From an uncultured Burkholderiales bacterium (GTDB taxonomy: Bacteria > Pseudomonadota > Gammaproteobacteria > Burkholderiales > Burkholderiaceae_C), in contig CAIZHQ010000003.1 of the NCBI GenBank assembly GCA_903932865.1, positions 16,711-80,710 on the forward strand: a DNA stretch of 64,000 nt. Reading direction: 5' to 3'. The position numbers and the translations under genes were made by a program. Within the stretch, counting starts at the first letter, position 1; the number at the start of each line of letters is the position of its first letter. A model generated the notes under the pieces. It was not told the origin of the DNA and ran no database searches. It saw nothing but the letters and a program-made list of their open reading frames with translations. Positions 43,191 to 51,614 of this stretch are shown piece after piece.

Positions 43191-43718
43191 GATCAACGCA
43201 GTCAAGACAATTAAAACTGCCCTGCCGGAGTTTTGTTCTAACGGCAACCGACCGAGCGTCGGCTTTCAGAGACATGGCGAAATATCAACTTCTGGCCGGC
43301 ATCAGCTCCCCTTGCTAAGAGCCAACGTATGCTAAAGCTGCCAAGCGGGTCTTCAGATTCGCCAAGTGACGGACAGCAACGGGTCGACTGCGGCCTGTCA
43401 CTTGCGACAATTGAATGTCTGCTCCCAGCCTAAAGCAGAATACCAAGTGCGCATGAAACGATGCAACTGAACGATTCATACACGCACAAAAAATCTCTTA
43501 AACGAACACCACAAAGTTTGACTTAACCAGTTACACCTGAATCAACGTATTGAGATGACAACACCTTTAATAGCGCGGAGAAATTCCCTCACAAGCATTT
43601 GCCACCAAGCTCCCCCTTCCTGACCATCTCGCTGACTGTTTGACCCATCTTGGTGTGCTTGGCGGTTTGCTCGTTGGGCGTGTCGCCTTATCTAGTCATA
43701 GCCTTGGGGTTTAGGTGC
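43191..43718. other. Intergenic region with the right copy of the direct repeat
   Basis: 528 nt between the EamA gene and the unknown gene beside the integrase. It contains the repeat copy 43397-43434 and no gene that I can support. Small open frames in the segment 43600-43700 do not look coding. Confidence 0.4.
43397..43434 (+). repeat. 38-bp imperfect direct repeat, right copy
   Basis: Partner of 30193-30230, 33 of 38 bases identical. In this copy, TCTGCT near the end can pair with the following AGCAGA (43418-43439), a small hairpin the left copy lacks. Confidence 0.7.
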
Positions 43719-44213
43719 TCAGGCCATCAACGCCGCCAACGCCATCTGAGCGTTCAAAGCGTTGACCCCAGCATTTGATCCTACAACCTCAACAGAGATA
43801 TTCCTGCGCCAAGTCCGGATGTTGATTCGCACCTGACCTACTTCAGTATCTGCTACATGCTCCACGTCGAACTGCGGGATTAACTCACGTTCGGCATCTA
43901 CAGATCGCACGGTCGTACGAAAGCTCCCGGCCAGCGCTGCTGACAGCTCCCATGCGCTGATGGCTGCGCCAGCAGCTTGCTGGCGCAGCTTTCGGGCTAC
44001 AGCTACAACTTCAGCCACCGATTTGTTCGTAACTTCTGGCGCATCCGCCGAGATATCACCACCTGCTTCCACACGCGCGATGACTCCATCGTAGAAATTC
44101 ACGCGGTTTTGACTTTCCATGCATGCGTCAAACGAACGCTGAGCCATTGCTAGAAACAGCTCATGCAACTGCTCGCGAACTGATTTTTCGGCCGTGAGAT
44201 CAAGTCTAGTCAT
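43719..44213 (-). CDS. Unknown protein downstream of the integrase
   Basis: 164 aa, not recognised. The sequence is helical in character: LDLTAEKSVREQLHELFLAMAQRSFDACMESQNRVNFYDGVIARVEAG, then a region with VAEVVAVARKLRQQAAGAAISAWELSAALAGSF, and a beta-like end VGQVRINIRTWRRNISVEVVGSNAG. No signal peptide, no transmembrane segment, no known motif. It lies 16 nt downstream of the integrase in the same direction, so it is likely to be expressed with it and may be a mobile-element accessory gene. Confidence 0.65.
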   Translation of the reverse strand: MTRLDLTAEKSVREQLHELFLAMAQRSFDACMESQNRVNFYDGVIARVEAGGDISADAPEVTNKSVAEVVAVARKLRQQAAGAAISAWELSAALAGSFRTTVRSVDAERELIPQFDVEHVADTEVGQVRINIRTWRRNISVEVVGSNAGVNALNAQMALAALMA

Positions 44214-44229
44214 CTCAAATTCCTCACGT

Positions 44230-45621
44230 TTAGTTGGGAGCAGCGCCAGCAGAGGCTTGATTCAAAGCCTCTCTGAGTTCATCAACTGCAGGTTTGTTCT
44301 GCAAGACCAAGCTCAGGCTCAAGCCAGTGCTGAGCTCTGCAAAATGCAGCATGTTGTCGTTCGGCGTGTTGTTGATGATCTGGCTGATCTCATCGCCCGT
44401 TTGCCCAGTTCCTTGCCCTGCGAACTGCGCTGCGTTCATCAGGGGCTGCATGTGGTTGTAGTACTTGGCAATCATCACGGCGCTGGTACGCACCTGACTT
44501 TGCATCTGCTCTGCAGTCAGCCCCTTGGCCACCAATTGCGTGATCGCGTAGTGACGCAAGCTGTAAAGAGTTCGCTCTTCGCTAGTGATCGGGCAATCCA
44601 GCATCTTTAGTTCAACCAGCAACTGCTTGAACTGCTTACTCAGCTGGTTAGGCTGGGTGCCATCCCTCATGCTGAAAATTTTCACGGCGTGCTTTTCCTC
44701 GAGCACTTGATTCAAGGTTTTGTCGGCAAATTCAGGGGTGTACTGGCGAATCTTCTCCAACAGCAACCAGCAACTGCGATGCAGCACAGCTCCCATTGGC
44801 TTGTTCTTCTTGACTGTTTTGCCCCGCTGGATATGTGCGTATAGAACTGGCTCATCACCCATTTTGTGGATTTCAAGGTGCCGCCATTCCAAAAACTCGA
44901 TCTCGGTGCCTGGGCGCATGCCTGTTGCAGCCACGAATGGGATGTAAACGGCCAGCAGTTCCCGAATCATCCGACTGCGCTCCAAGCGGGCGTCATTGAC
45001 CCACCCCGGCAAATGGGCACAGATAGCCTCTATTTCCTTCACAGAGAAGTCTGGACGCCTACCCCCTGCCTCACCTGTGTTTTTGAGCACAGGGCGCTGC
45101 AGACTGGTCATAAAGCCTTTTTCCACAGCATGGTCGAACACCAGGTTCAGCGCCGCGTTGTGGTTGCTCTGGGCACTTTGGCTCAGTTCCTTGCCCACCT
45201 TCTGCCTACGCCACTCGCAAAAGTCGTTGAAAACCTCAGTGGTGATCCTGTCTACGTTGTAGTTGCCAAAAAACGGGATCAGGTAGCCCTTGATGGTGGC
45301 CAGGTAGTCGTTGTTGCTGCCGCGCTTGGTCTTGTCTGCTGCGACCTTAATTTCCAGATCCCGTTGAACGATCTCTGCCACTGCTTTGAACTTCTTGGAA
45401 ATCACTGGATGACCAGACCGAGCAAGGATACGAGCCTCCATCCACTGCTCTTCAGCTATGGAGCGTGCTTTGCCCTCATCGGCAGTACCCGTAGCTTTGC
45501 GCAGCCAGCGGCCGATGGCTTCCACCTTGTAATGGGCTTGCCAGCGGTCAGAGTCGGGCCTTCGCACCAGGCGAATCTCGTTTGGTCGAACGACTATGGT
45601 CTCTTCTGATTTTTCACGCAT
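44230..45621 (-). CDS. Tyrosine recombinase / phage-type integrase
   Basis: 463 aa. A SAM-like core-binding domain (residues ~90-190, YLIPFFGNYNVDRITTEVFNDFCEWRRQ) precedes the catalytic domain. Catalytic residues: Arg in TGMRPGTEIEFLEWRHLEI, the second Arg/His box LYSLRHYAIT (the first His of the consensus is Tyr here, a common variant) and the nucleophile Tyr in MIAKYYNHM. It begins 130 nt from the 3' end of tRNA-Phe and points away from it. That is the standard position of an integrase that inserts into a tRNA 3' end. Confidence 0.93.
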   Translation of the reverse strand: MREKSEETIVVRPNEIRLVRRPDSDRWQAHYKVEAIGRWLRKATGTADEGKARSIAEEQWMEARILARSGHPVISKKFKAVAEIVQRDLEIKVAADKTKRGSNNDYLATIKGYLIPFFGNYNVDRITTEVFNDFCEWRRQKVGKELSQSAQSNHNAALNLVFDHAVEKGFMTSLQRPVLKNTGEAGGRRPDFSVKEIEAICAHLPGWVNDARLERSRMIRELLAVYIPFVAATGMRPGTEIEFLEWRHLEIHKMGDEPVLYAHIQRGKTVKKNKPMGAVLHRSCWLLLEKIRQYTPEFADKTLNQVLEEKHAVKIFSMRDGTQPNQLSKQFKQLLVELKMLDCPITSEERTLYSLRHYAITQLVAKGLTAEQMQSQVRTSAVMIAKYYNHMQPLMNAAQFAGQGTGQTGDEISQIINNTPNDNMLHFAELSTGLSLSLVLQNKPAVDELREALNQASAGAAPN

Positions 45622-45700
45622 AGCCGTATTTTAAGGCAGGACAAGGGCTTGAGTCAACCTCAGAAAAAACGTGTAATAACCGTGCAATTAAAAATCCATA

Positions 45701-45733
45701 AAAAAAGCACCTAGCTTTTGGAGCTAAGTGCTT
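45701..45733 (-). terminator. Rho-independent terminator after tRNA-Phe
   Basis: Reading the minus strand, AAGCACTTAGCT and AGCTAGGTGCTT form a near-perfect stem with one mismatch, followed by a T run. It lies about 18 nt beyond the tRNA-Phe 3' end. Confidence 0.8.
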
Positions 45734-45751
45734 GATTTACAAGAAGAATCT

Positions 45752-45827
<76 letters not shown>

Positions 45828-45962
45828 TGAGCCGTCGATTCTAGCAGGTCTTTTGGACCCCCCAAAGAGCATGACTCAAAAATACCGTCCCCCATAACGA
45901 ACTCGATGCGCAGCAAGACCCAAGGGTTGGCCATTGGTCTCCCAGCGTGTCTGGCACCTACG

Positions 45963-46625
45963 TCAATGGCTGCGTTTGCTGCGTGTGAGGTCCACACCGA
46001 GTTGCTTGAGCTTGCGGTACAGGTGGGTGCGCTCAAGGCCTGTTTTTTCAGCCACTCGGGTCATCGATCCACCTTCTTGGGACAGGTGGAATTCAAAGTA
46101 GGCTTTTTCAAAGGCATCGCGTGCTTCGCGCAATGGGCGGTCGAGTTCGAAGCTCTGATGAACATCGGGGGCCGAAATGTTTTCGGTAATGACCACCGAA
46201 GACATGGACAGCACGCTGGGCGGCGGGGGCGGGGTGGCAGCCAGCATGGCTTGCTGCACTTGATCGCGGGCCAAGGCTTGCTCAACCGCCTTGAGCAGTT
46301 TTTGCAAGGTGATGGGCTTTTCCAGAAAGGCATGTGCGCCGATCTTGACGGCGTCCACCGCAGTATCGATGGTGGCGTGGCCACTCATCATGATCACGGG
46401 CATGTTCAACAGGCCCGTAGCGGCCCATTCTTTGAGCAGGCTTACGCCATCGGTATCGGGCATCCAGATGTCAAGCAACACGAGATCGGGGCGCATGTTC
46501 TGGCGAGCTTCACGCGCTTGTGCGGCGTTTTCGGCAAGCTCCACCTGGTGCCCTTCGTCAAAGAGGATTTCTGAGAGCAGGTCGCGTATGCCCAGCTCGT
46601 CGTCCACCACCAAAATATTTGCCAT
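45963..46625 (-). CDS. NtrX-like response regulator (receiver plus Fis-type HTH)
   Basis: 220 aa. Receiver domain: ILVVDDELGIRD (acidic pair), LVLLDIWMPDTDG (phospho-acceptor Asp) and FLEKPI (Lys). A linker rich in Pro/Ala leads to a Fis-type HTH near residues 175-215 (GSMTRVAEKTGLERTHLYRKLKQLGVD). The central AAA+ domain of classic NtrX/NtrC is absent, a short form known in betaproteobacteria. Partner of the histidine kinase encoded 19 nt upstream. The pair is presumed to respond to nitrogen or redox signals. Confidence 0.9.
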   Translation of the reverse strand: MANILVVDDELGIRDLLSEILFDEGHQVELAENAAQAREARQNMRPDLVLLDIWMPDTDGVSLLKEWAATGLLNMPVIMMSGHATIDTAVDAVKIGAHAFLEKPITLQKLLKAVEQALARDQVQQAMLAATPPPPPSVLSMSSVVITENISAPDVHQSFELDRPLREARDAFEKAYFEFHLSQEGGSMTRVAEKTGLERTHLYRKLKQLGVDLTRSKRSH

Positions 46626-46644
46626 ATGCCTGTTTTGTCTCTGT

Positions 46645-48942
46645 TCATGAAGGGGGCTGTTCTAGCCCTAGTTCGGATTGCGCCACCGCGAATGATAACG
46701 AGACTTGCGCACCTTGAATGTCGCCGCCTTCTGGCACGTTGCTCAACTTGATGTTCGCACCGTGTTCATCGGCTATTTTTTTGACCACGGCCAGGCCCAG
46801 GCCGGTGCCTTTGGCCTTGGTGGTGACATAGGGTTCAAAGGCCCGTTGCAAAATGTTGGGGGCAAATCCGGGGCCGGTGTCGGTCACCGTCATTCGCACC
46901 CGTTGGCGCTGCTCTCGCCACTCGGTGCGCACCATAACGCGAGCCGTGGCCAGCCCGTGGCCACGCGTTTCGCAGGCGTCTTGTGCGTTTTGCAGCAGGT
47001 TATGGATGACCTGACGCAATTGCTGTTCGTCACCCAGGATGGCAGGGCATGCTGCGTCGAGGTCAGTTTGGATCTGGGCTCGTGTCTCGTTGTCATGAGG
47101 CTCATTGGCATACAGGGCCAGCACATCGCTGATCAGTGCATTGAGCTGCAGGGGCTTGAGCTCAGCCGATGGCAAACGGGCGTAGTCGCGAAACTCATTG
47201 ACCAAGCGCTTCATCGCATCCACCTGGTCGACGATCGTCTTGACAGATTTGGTCAGCACCGCGTCGTCTTGCACTTCCAATTTACCGATCAGGCGTCTTT
47301 GCAAGCGCTCGGCCGACAGCTGGATGGGCGTCAGGGGGTTCTTGATTTCGTGCGCCAACCTTCGGGCCACTTCCCCCCAGGCCTGCGCGCGTTCAGCCGA
47401 GACGATTTCCGAGATGTCGTCAAACACCAGCAAGCGTTTGCCATCGGGCAGGACGGCCCCGCGCGCGAGCAAGGTCACGCCAGTTTGGCTCAGCCCCTGG
47501 CCTGCAGCGTGGATGTCGAAGGATTTTTGCCAATGGTCCAATTCGTGGAAATCTGTGCCGGTATGCAATGCTTTGAATTGGGCATCCACCTCGTGGGCAA
47601 AAGCTTGCAGACCGGGCAGGCCTTGCAGGCCATGACCCTCATGCGCGCTAACCGGCACGCGCAGAATGCGCGTGGCCCCTGGGTTGGCCGACTCGATGGT
47701 GCCTTGTGCGTCAAGCACCATGACCCCGGCCGTGAGGTTGTCCAAGATCGTTTGCAATTTGCCTCTGGCTTGGTCGAGGTGGTTCAGACTGCGTTCACCA
47801 CTGGCGCGGGCATCGGCCAGTTGCTGGGTCATCTCGGCAAAGGAGCGGGTCAGGCCACCCAGCTCGTCTTTGCCTTGCAGCGCCAGTTTGGGCCGCAAGT
47901 CGCCGTCTGCCACCTGGCGCATGCCATGGGCCAGCAACAGCAAGGGTCTGGCCAGCTGTTTGCCCAACAGCACAGCCAACAAAATAGCCCCCAACACAGC
48001 CAGAAAAAGACTCAGCGTCAGGGTGCCGATGTACATGCGCCGCAGGCCGTCACGCGCCAAGGCCCGCTCCTGGTATTCGCGGTAGGCCGCTTGCACCTCC
48101 AGCGCATTGTTGACCAGTGTGGGGGGCAGGTCCTGGGTCACCATCAGCAAGCGCCGCTCTTCGGTCAAAGCCAGGCTCCATTGGGGAAACAGCACCAGGA
48201 CCTTGATCCGCCCCTTGTCGCCGCCGGGGATGGCTTCATCCAAACCCTCCACCCAGGACAGAGCGCCGTTTTGGCGGGCCTCACGCAATTGCTGCGGCGT
48301 GGGTCGATCGGCACTCAATTGAAACCGCGATGGCCCGGCGTTGGCCACCATTTGCCCGCCCTGGGTCCAGATGGTGACATCAATCGCGCCCAGTTGGGTG
48401 CGGATTTTTTCAGCCGCCAAAGCGGGGTTGAGTTCGCTGGCTTCTGCCCAATTGGCGGCGGCTGCCTTGCCTTGTTTGTTCAGGTCTTCACTGAGCGTGT
48501 CCAGCGTCGCCCGCCCCAAGTTCAGGCCTGCCACCAGGGCCGCCTCCACTTTCACGTCAAACCAGCTTTCAATCGAGCGCGAGACAAACTGGTAAGACAC
48601 CACATAAATGAGCAAACCGGGAATGACGCCCACCAAAGCAAAGATGCCCGCCAGTTTGACCAGCAAGCGTGAACCGAACTGGCCTTTGTACAAGCTGCGC
48701 AGCAAGCGCACCATGCCCCAAAGAATGGTGATCAACAATCCACTGGCCACCACTGCATTGATCAACACCAGCCATTCGTAATTCTGGTTGTAACTTTCCC
48801 GGTTGCCCGTAGCCTGCGTCATGAGCACCAGCAAGCCAATTCCGATCGCAGCCAAACTCACGGCGCCCACCAGCATCAGCCAGCGGCTGGTCCGGGAGGG
48901 CCGCTCGGTCAATGGCTCGCTTGAGGCTTTGAGCCAAGACAT
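46645..48942 (-). CDS. NtrY-like sensor histidine kinase
   Basis: 765 aa. Two or three transmembrane segments at the N-terminus (LMLVGAVSLAAIGIGLLVLMT, LINAVVASGLLITILWGMV, LAGIFALVGVIPGLLIYVVSYQF), a periplasmic sensor region, a further membrane segment, HAMP (GKQLARPLLLLAHGMRQVADGDL) and a PAS-like domain (LQTILDNLTAGVMVLDAQGTIESANPGATRIL). The kinase core has the H-box AHEIKNPLTPIQLSAERL, N-box VIHNLLQNAQDA and G-box DTGPGFAPNIL with GTGLGLAVVKK. Phosphorylates the downstream response regulator. Starts one base before the stop of the DUF4390 gene's frame. Confidence 0.93.
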   Translation of the reverse strand: MSWLKASSEPLTERPSRTSRWLMLVGAVSLAAIGIGLLVLMTQATGNRESYNQNYEWLVLINAVVASGLLITILWGMVRLLRSLYKGQFGSRLLVKLAGIFALVGVIPGLLIYVVSYQFVSRSIESWFDVKVEAALVAGLNLGRATLDTLSEDLNKQGKAAAANWAEASELNPALAAEKIRTQLGAIDVTIWTQGGQMVANAGPSRFQLSADRPTPQQLREARQNGALSWVEGLDEAIPGGDKGRIKVLVLFPQWSLALTEERRLLMVTQDLPPTLVNNALEVQAAYREYQERALARDGLRRMYIGTLTLSLFLAVLGAILLAVLLGKQLARPLLLLAHGMRQVADGDLRPKLALQGKDELGGLTRSFAEMTQQLADARASGERSLNHLDQARGKLQTILDNLTAGVMVLDAQGTIESANPGATRILRVPVSAHEGHGLQGLPGLQAFAHEVDAQFKALHTGTDFHELDHWQKSFDIHAAGQGLSQTGVTLLARGAVLPDGKRLLVFDDISEIVSAERAQAWGEVARRLAHEIKNPLTPIQLSAERLQRRLIGKLEVQDDAVLTKSVKTIVDQVDAMKRLVNEFRDYARLPSAELKPLQLNALISDVLALYANEPHDNETRAQIQTDLDAACPAILGDEQQLRQVIHNLLQNAQDACETRGHGLATARVMVRTEWREQRQRVRMTVTDTGPGFAPNILQRAFEPYVTTKAKGTGLGLAVVKKIADEHGANIKLSNVPEGGDIQGAQVSLSFAVAQSELGLEQPPS

Positions 48943-48943
48943 G

Positions 48944-49582
48944 TCAGCGCACCAACTCTTCGCTCAGAAGCAGTGTCTTGCTGACCTGCAGGTTCCAATC
49001 AGCCTGGTTTCCTGCAGCAATCTGGAAGGGGCGCGGCAGCTGGGAGACATCGAGCTTGAATTCGTAACGCAGGCGTTGTCGGGCATCTGGGTCCAGGTTC
49101 TGGGCATCTGCGATTTTCCAGGCCGATTGGCGGCGAATCACACTCAACGCCTCAGCCAGGGTTTCAAAGTTTTGTGAAATGCTGCCTGCCAGGCCGGTGG
49201 CGGAGATCGGTTCGCTGGAAACATTCAAACGCCAGCGTCGGGTCAGCGGCTGAAAAGCCAACCGGTAATAACGGCTGACCGCACCGGTTTTTTTATCGGT
49301 CCAGTACCAGCGCTCGCGAAACACTTCGGCGACCACCACGAAATGCACCGCCAGGCCTTTGACGAGGGCGTCTTCTACGGCCGGGCCCAACTCCAGTTTG
49401 AGTTGGGCATTGATCATCAGCGCATTGTCCTTGCGTACCGGCATGAGCTCGGTCAGCTCCACACTGGAGGTTTGAGCCCAAGCTCCGCCCAAGCACAGCA
49501 GCGCCATGACCAAAGCCCGGGCCAACCAAGCGCCAAGCTCAATCCCGACCTTTCTCCAGCAGTGCGTAATAAAAACCGTCAT
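48944..49582 (-). CDS. DUF4390-domain exported protein
   Basis: 212 aa if the ATG at 49582 is used. A hydrophobic segment (WLARALVMALLCLGGAWAQ) acts as a signal peptide; the mature part has SVELTELMPVRKDNALMINAQLKLELGPAVEDALVKGLAVHFVVVAEVFRERWYWTDKK, the DUF4390 signature. Function unknown; the family travels with rsmB and ntrY-like genes. The start is uncertain: 49597, 49582, or a position nearer 49504. The first two overlap the rsmB end by about 45-60 nt. Confidence 0.8.
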   Translation of the reverse strand: MTVFITHCWRKVGIELGAWLARALVMALLCLGGAWAQTSSVELTELMPVRKDNALMINAQLKLELGPAVEDALVKGLAVHFVVVAEVFRERWYWTDKKTGAVSRYYRLAFQPLTRRWRLNVSSEPISATGLAGSISQNFETLAEALSVIRRQSAWKIADAQNLDPDARQRLRYEFKLDVSQLPRPFQIAAGNQADWNLQVSKTLLLSEELVR

Positions 49583-50960
49583 GTTCACCCAGTGCATTGT
49601 GCTTGACAGGAAGGCCTGTGGGTATTTTGCCGGGTATCAAATGCCCGGGTGAAGGCAGCATTCGTGCATTGGTGTTGCGCTGAAGAAACGCTTGCACGGT
49701 GTCGTCTCCCTCTGAGCGAAAAACCGAACACGTGCAGTACAGCAACCGGCCGCCTGGGGCGAGCAAGGGCCACAGGGCCTTGAGCAACTGTGCCTGCGTT
49801 TGGGCCAGTTGTGCGCTGTCGCCAGGGCGGCGTAGCCAGCGCACGTCGGGGTGCCTGCGGACAATGCCTGAGGCGGTGCAGGGTGCATCCAGCAAGATTG
49901 CGTCGAAAGCCACGCCGTCCCACCACTGCGCCGGCTGGGCGGCATCGGCGGCGCGCACCTGGGCGCGGGCCTGGTTTTGTGCACCCAGGCGCTGCAGGTT
50001 GTCCTCGATGCGTTGGCAACGCGTGGCGTCCACATCCAGTGCCAACACCTGTGCGTTGGGGTAGCAGGCCAGCAGGTGCCCTGTTTTGCCGCCAGGCGCC
50101 GCGCAGGCATCCAGAATGCGCCACACTTGCCCAGTCTCGCGCCCTTGCAACAGCAATGGGGCTGCCACTTGCGCGGCCGCGTCCTGCACCGATACATGGC
50201 CCTGAGCAAAGCCAGGCAATTGGTGGACGGGCACCGCGCGCTCGAGTTGCAAACCCGATGCGCCCACGGCCTGAGCGGCCAACCCAATAGCCAGCAACTG
50301 CGCCTGGTATTCGGCCACGTTGTGGTGACGGAGGTCCACACGCAGGCTCATGGGGGCCGGTTGTTGCGCCATGTCGAGCAGTTTTTGCCAGTCTTCGGGG
50401 TATTCGTCCTGCAGACGAGTCACCCACCAGCGCGGGTGGTTCCAGCGTGCCTGTGGGTCGCTGTCCGTTTCTGCCACCAAGGCTTCACGTTCGCGCATGA
50501 AACGCCGCAAACAGCCGTTGATGAACCCGCTTTGTGCTTGGGTCTGCCTTTGCTGGCGGGCGGCCTCAACCGCTTGGTTGACCAAGGTGTGCACCGGGTA
50601 GGGCGCGTCGTCGCCCTGCCAGCTCAGGGCCAGGGCCGTGCACAACAAAGCGTCGGCAGCAGGGGGCGGTGCCTTGTTGGCCAAACGCTCGCGCAGCGCC
50701 ATGGCTCGGCCCAATTGCCGCATCACCTGAAAAGTGAGGGCTTGAACACCCGGGCGCAGTTCGGGCGACACGCTGGCCAACTCAGTGGTCAAAGAGCGCC
50801 CGGCCCGCACCGCCTGAACCACCGCAGCCGTCACCTGCAGTTGCCGCCACAGCGGCAGGGACTGGCCAGTGCTGGGATCGCCGGGTCTTGGACTTAGAGA
50901 TCGTGCAGCTGCTGGCAGCGGTGAGGCTCCCGCCTGGTGGGTTCGGGGCTTTGGGCTCAT
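49539..50960 (-). CDS. rsmB: 16S rRNA m5C967 methyltransferase RsmB
   Basis: 473 aa. N-terminal NusB-like RNA-binding domain (WRQLQVTAAVVQAVRAGRSLTTEL, ALSWQGDDAPYPVHTLVNQAVEAAR). The C-terminal methyltransferase has the SAM motif LDACAAPGGKTGHLLA and the two cysteines in DAPCTASGIVRRHPDVRW and YCTCSVFRSEGD. Methylates C967 of 16S rRNA using SAM. ATG at 50960 lies 11 nt after the LemA-like gene stop. Conserved neighbour of DUF4390 and ntrY in Burkholderiales. Confidence 0.93.
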   Translation of the reverse strand: MSPKPRTHQAGASPLPAAARSLSPRPGDPSTGQSLPLWRQLQVTAAVVQAVRAGRSLTTELASVSPELRPGVQALTFQVMRQLGRAMALRERLANKAPPPAADALLCTALALSWQGDDAPYPVHTLVNQAVEAARQQRQTQAQSGFINGCLRRFMREREALVAETDSDPQARWNHPRWWVTRLQDEYPEDWQKLLDMAQQPAPMSLRVDLRHHNVAEYQAQLLAIGLAAQAVGASGLQLERAVPVHQLPGFAQGHVSVQDAAAQVAAPLLLQGRETGQVWRILDACAAPGGKTGHLLACYPNAQVLALDVDATRCQRIEDNLQRLGAQNQARAQVRAADAAQPAQWWDGVAFDAILLDAPCTASGIVRRHPDVRWLRRPGDSAQLAQTQAQLLKALWPLLAPGGRLLYCTCSVFRSEGDDTVQAFLQRNTNARMLPSPGHLIPGKIPTGLPVKHNALGEHDGFYYALLEKGRD

Positions 50961-50971
50961 GGCGGCGAATC

Positions 50972-51514
50972 TCAGTTGAACGCCATGGTCAAGTCCATGC
51001 GCACAGCGGGTTTGAAGTTCAAGCGCCGCGCCAGCCAAGAAGCCGGTCGCATGATCAAAGCATCGTTGTAAGCACCGACAGCCACATGGTAAGGAATCAT
51101 GGCGGCGGGCAAGGTCTGGCGCATGCGGTTGAGCGCGATGTCCAGATCGGGGCGTATCGCTGCATTGGCTTGTTGCTGCAGCAAACGGATTTCACTGACC
51201 AGCTGCAGGTGCTGGCTGATCACCTGTTTTTGCACTGCCTCGTCGAGAGGCTGCATTCGGGCCTGCGTGAGGGCTTCCAGCATTTGGTCGCTGGCGTTTT
51301 GCAGGGCTTGTAGCTCCAGCGCCTCGTCCTCGCTGACCAAGCTTTGGCGTGCCGCCAATCCTCCTTGCAAACGCACCAACAGGCGCAGCCAAACCGCGTC
51401 CACACTGTTCCATTGGCGCACGACTTCAGAGCGCAAGCGCACCAGGCGGTTGTGCGCACCCACCGACCAGAACAGGCACAACGCAAGCACCACACCCACC
51501 ACCAGAGCACCCAT
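50972..51514 (-). CDS. LemA-like single-pass membrane protein
   Basis: 180 aa. The N-terminus MGALVVGVVLALCLFWSVGAHNRLVRLR is a membrane anchor followed by a long helical domain (ALELQALQNASDQMLEALTQARMQPLDEAV, then RLLQQQANAAIRPDLDIALNRMRQTLP). The general plan resembles LemA family proteins, but the classic LemA core motifs are weak, so the family call is tentative. ATG at 51514 is preferred; in-frame sequence upstream lies in the rpoC terminator region. Confidence 0.7.
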   Translation of the reverse strand: MGALVVGVVLALCLFWSVGAHNRLVRLRSEVVRQWNSVDAVWLRLLVRLQGGLAARQSLVSEDEALELQALQNASDQMLEALTQARMQPLDEAVQKQVISQHLQLVSEIRLLQQQANAAIRPDLDIALNRMRQTLPAAMIPYHVAVGAYNDALIMRPASWLARRLNFKPAVRMDLTMAFN

Positions 51515-51541
51515 GTTGCATTCCTCGCAGGTCTCGTCCAA

Positions 51542-51580
51542 ACAAAAACAGCCCCTGACCACATGGCGGTGCAGGGGCTG
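51542..51580 (-). terminator. Rho-independent terminator of the rpoBC operon
   Basis: On the minus strand CAGCCCCTG and CAGGGGCTG form a 9-bp stem followed by TTTTTGTT. A second, T-less stem CTCACCGC/GCGGTGAG at 51587-51606 lies between it and the rpoC stop. Confidence 0.88.
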
Positions 51581-51614
51581 AATGGGCTCACCGCGCAGGC
51601 GGTGAGTTCATCGC

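Noticed and set aside
43600..43700. Very short minus-strand frame ending GELGGKCL
   Set aside because: Fewer than 25 codons with no ribosome site; more likely chance.
46705..48672. 655-codon open frame antisense to the histidine kinase gene
   Set aside because: Low-complexity Gln/His/Leu-rich translation typical of antisense frames. The kinase on the other strand has all conserved boxes.
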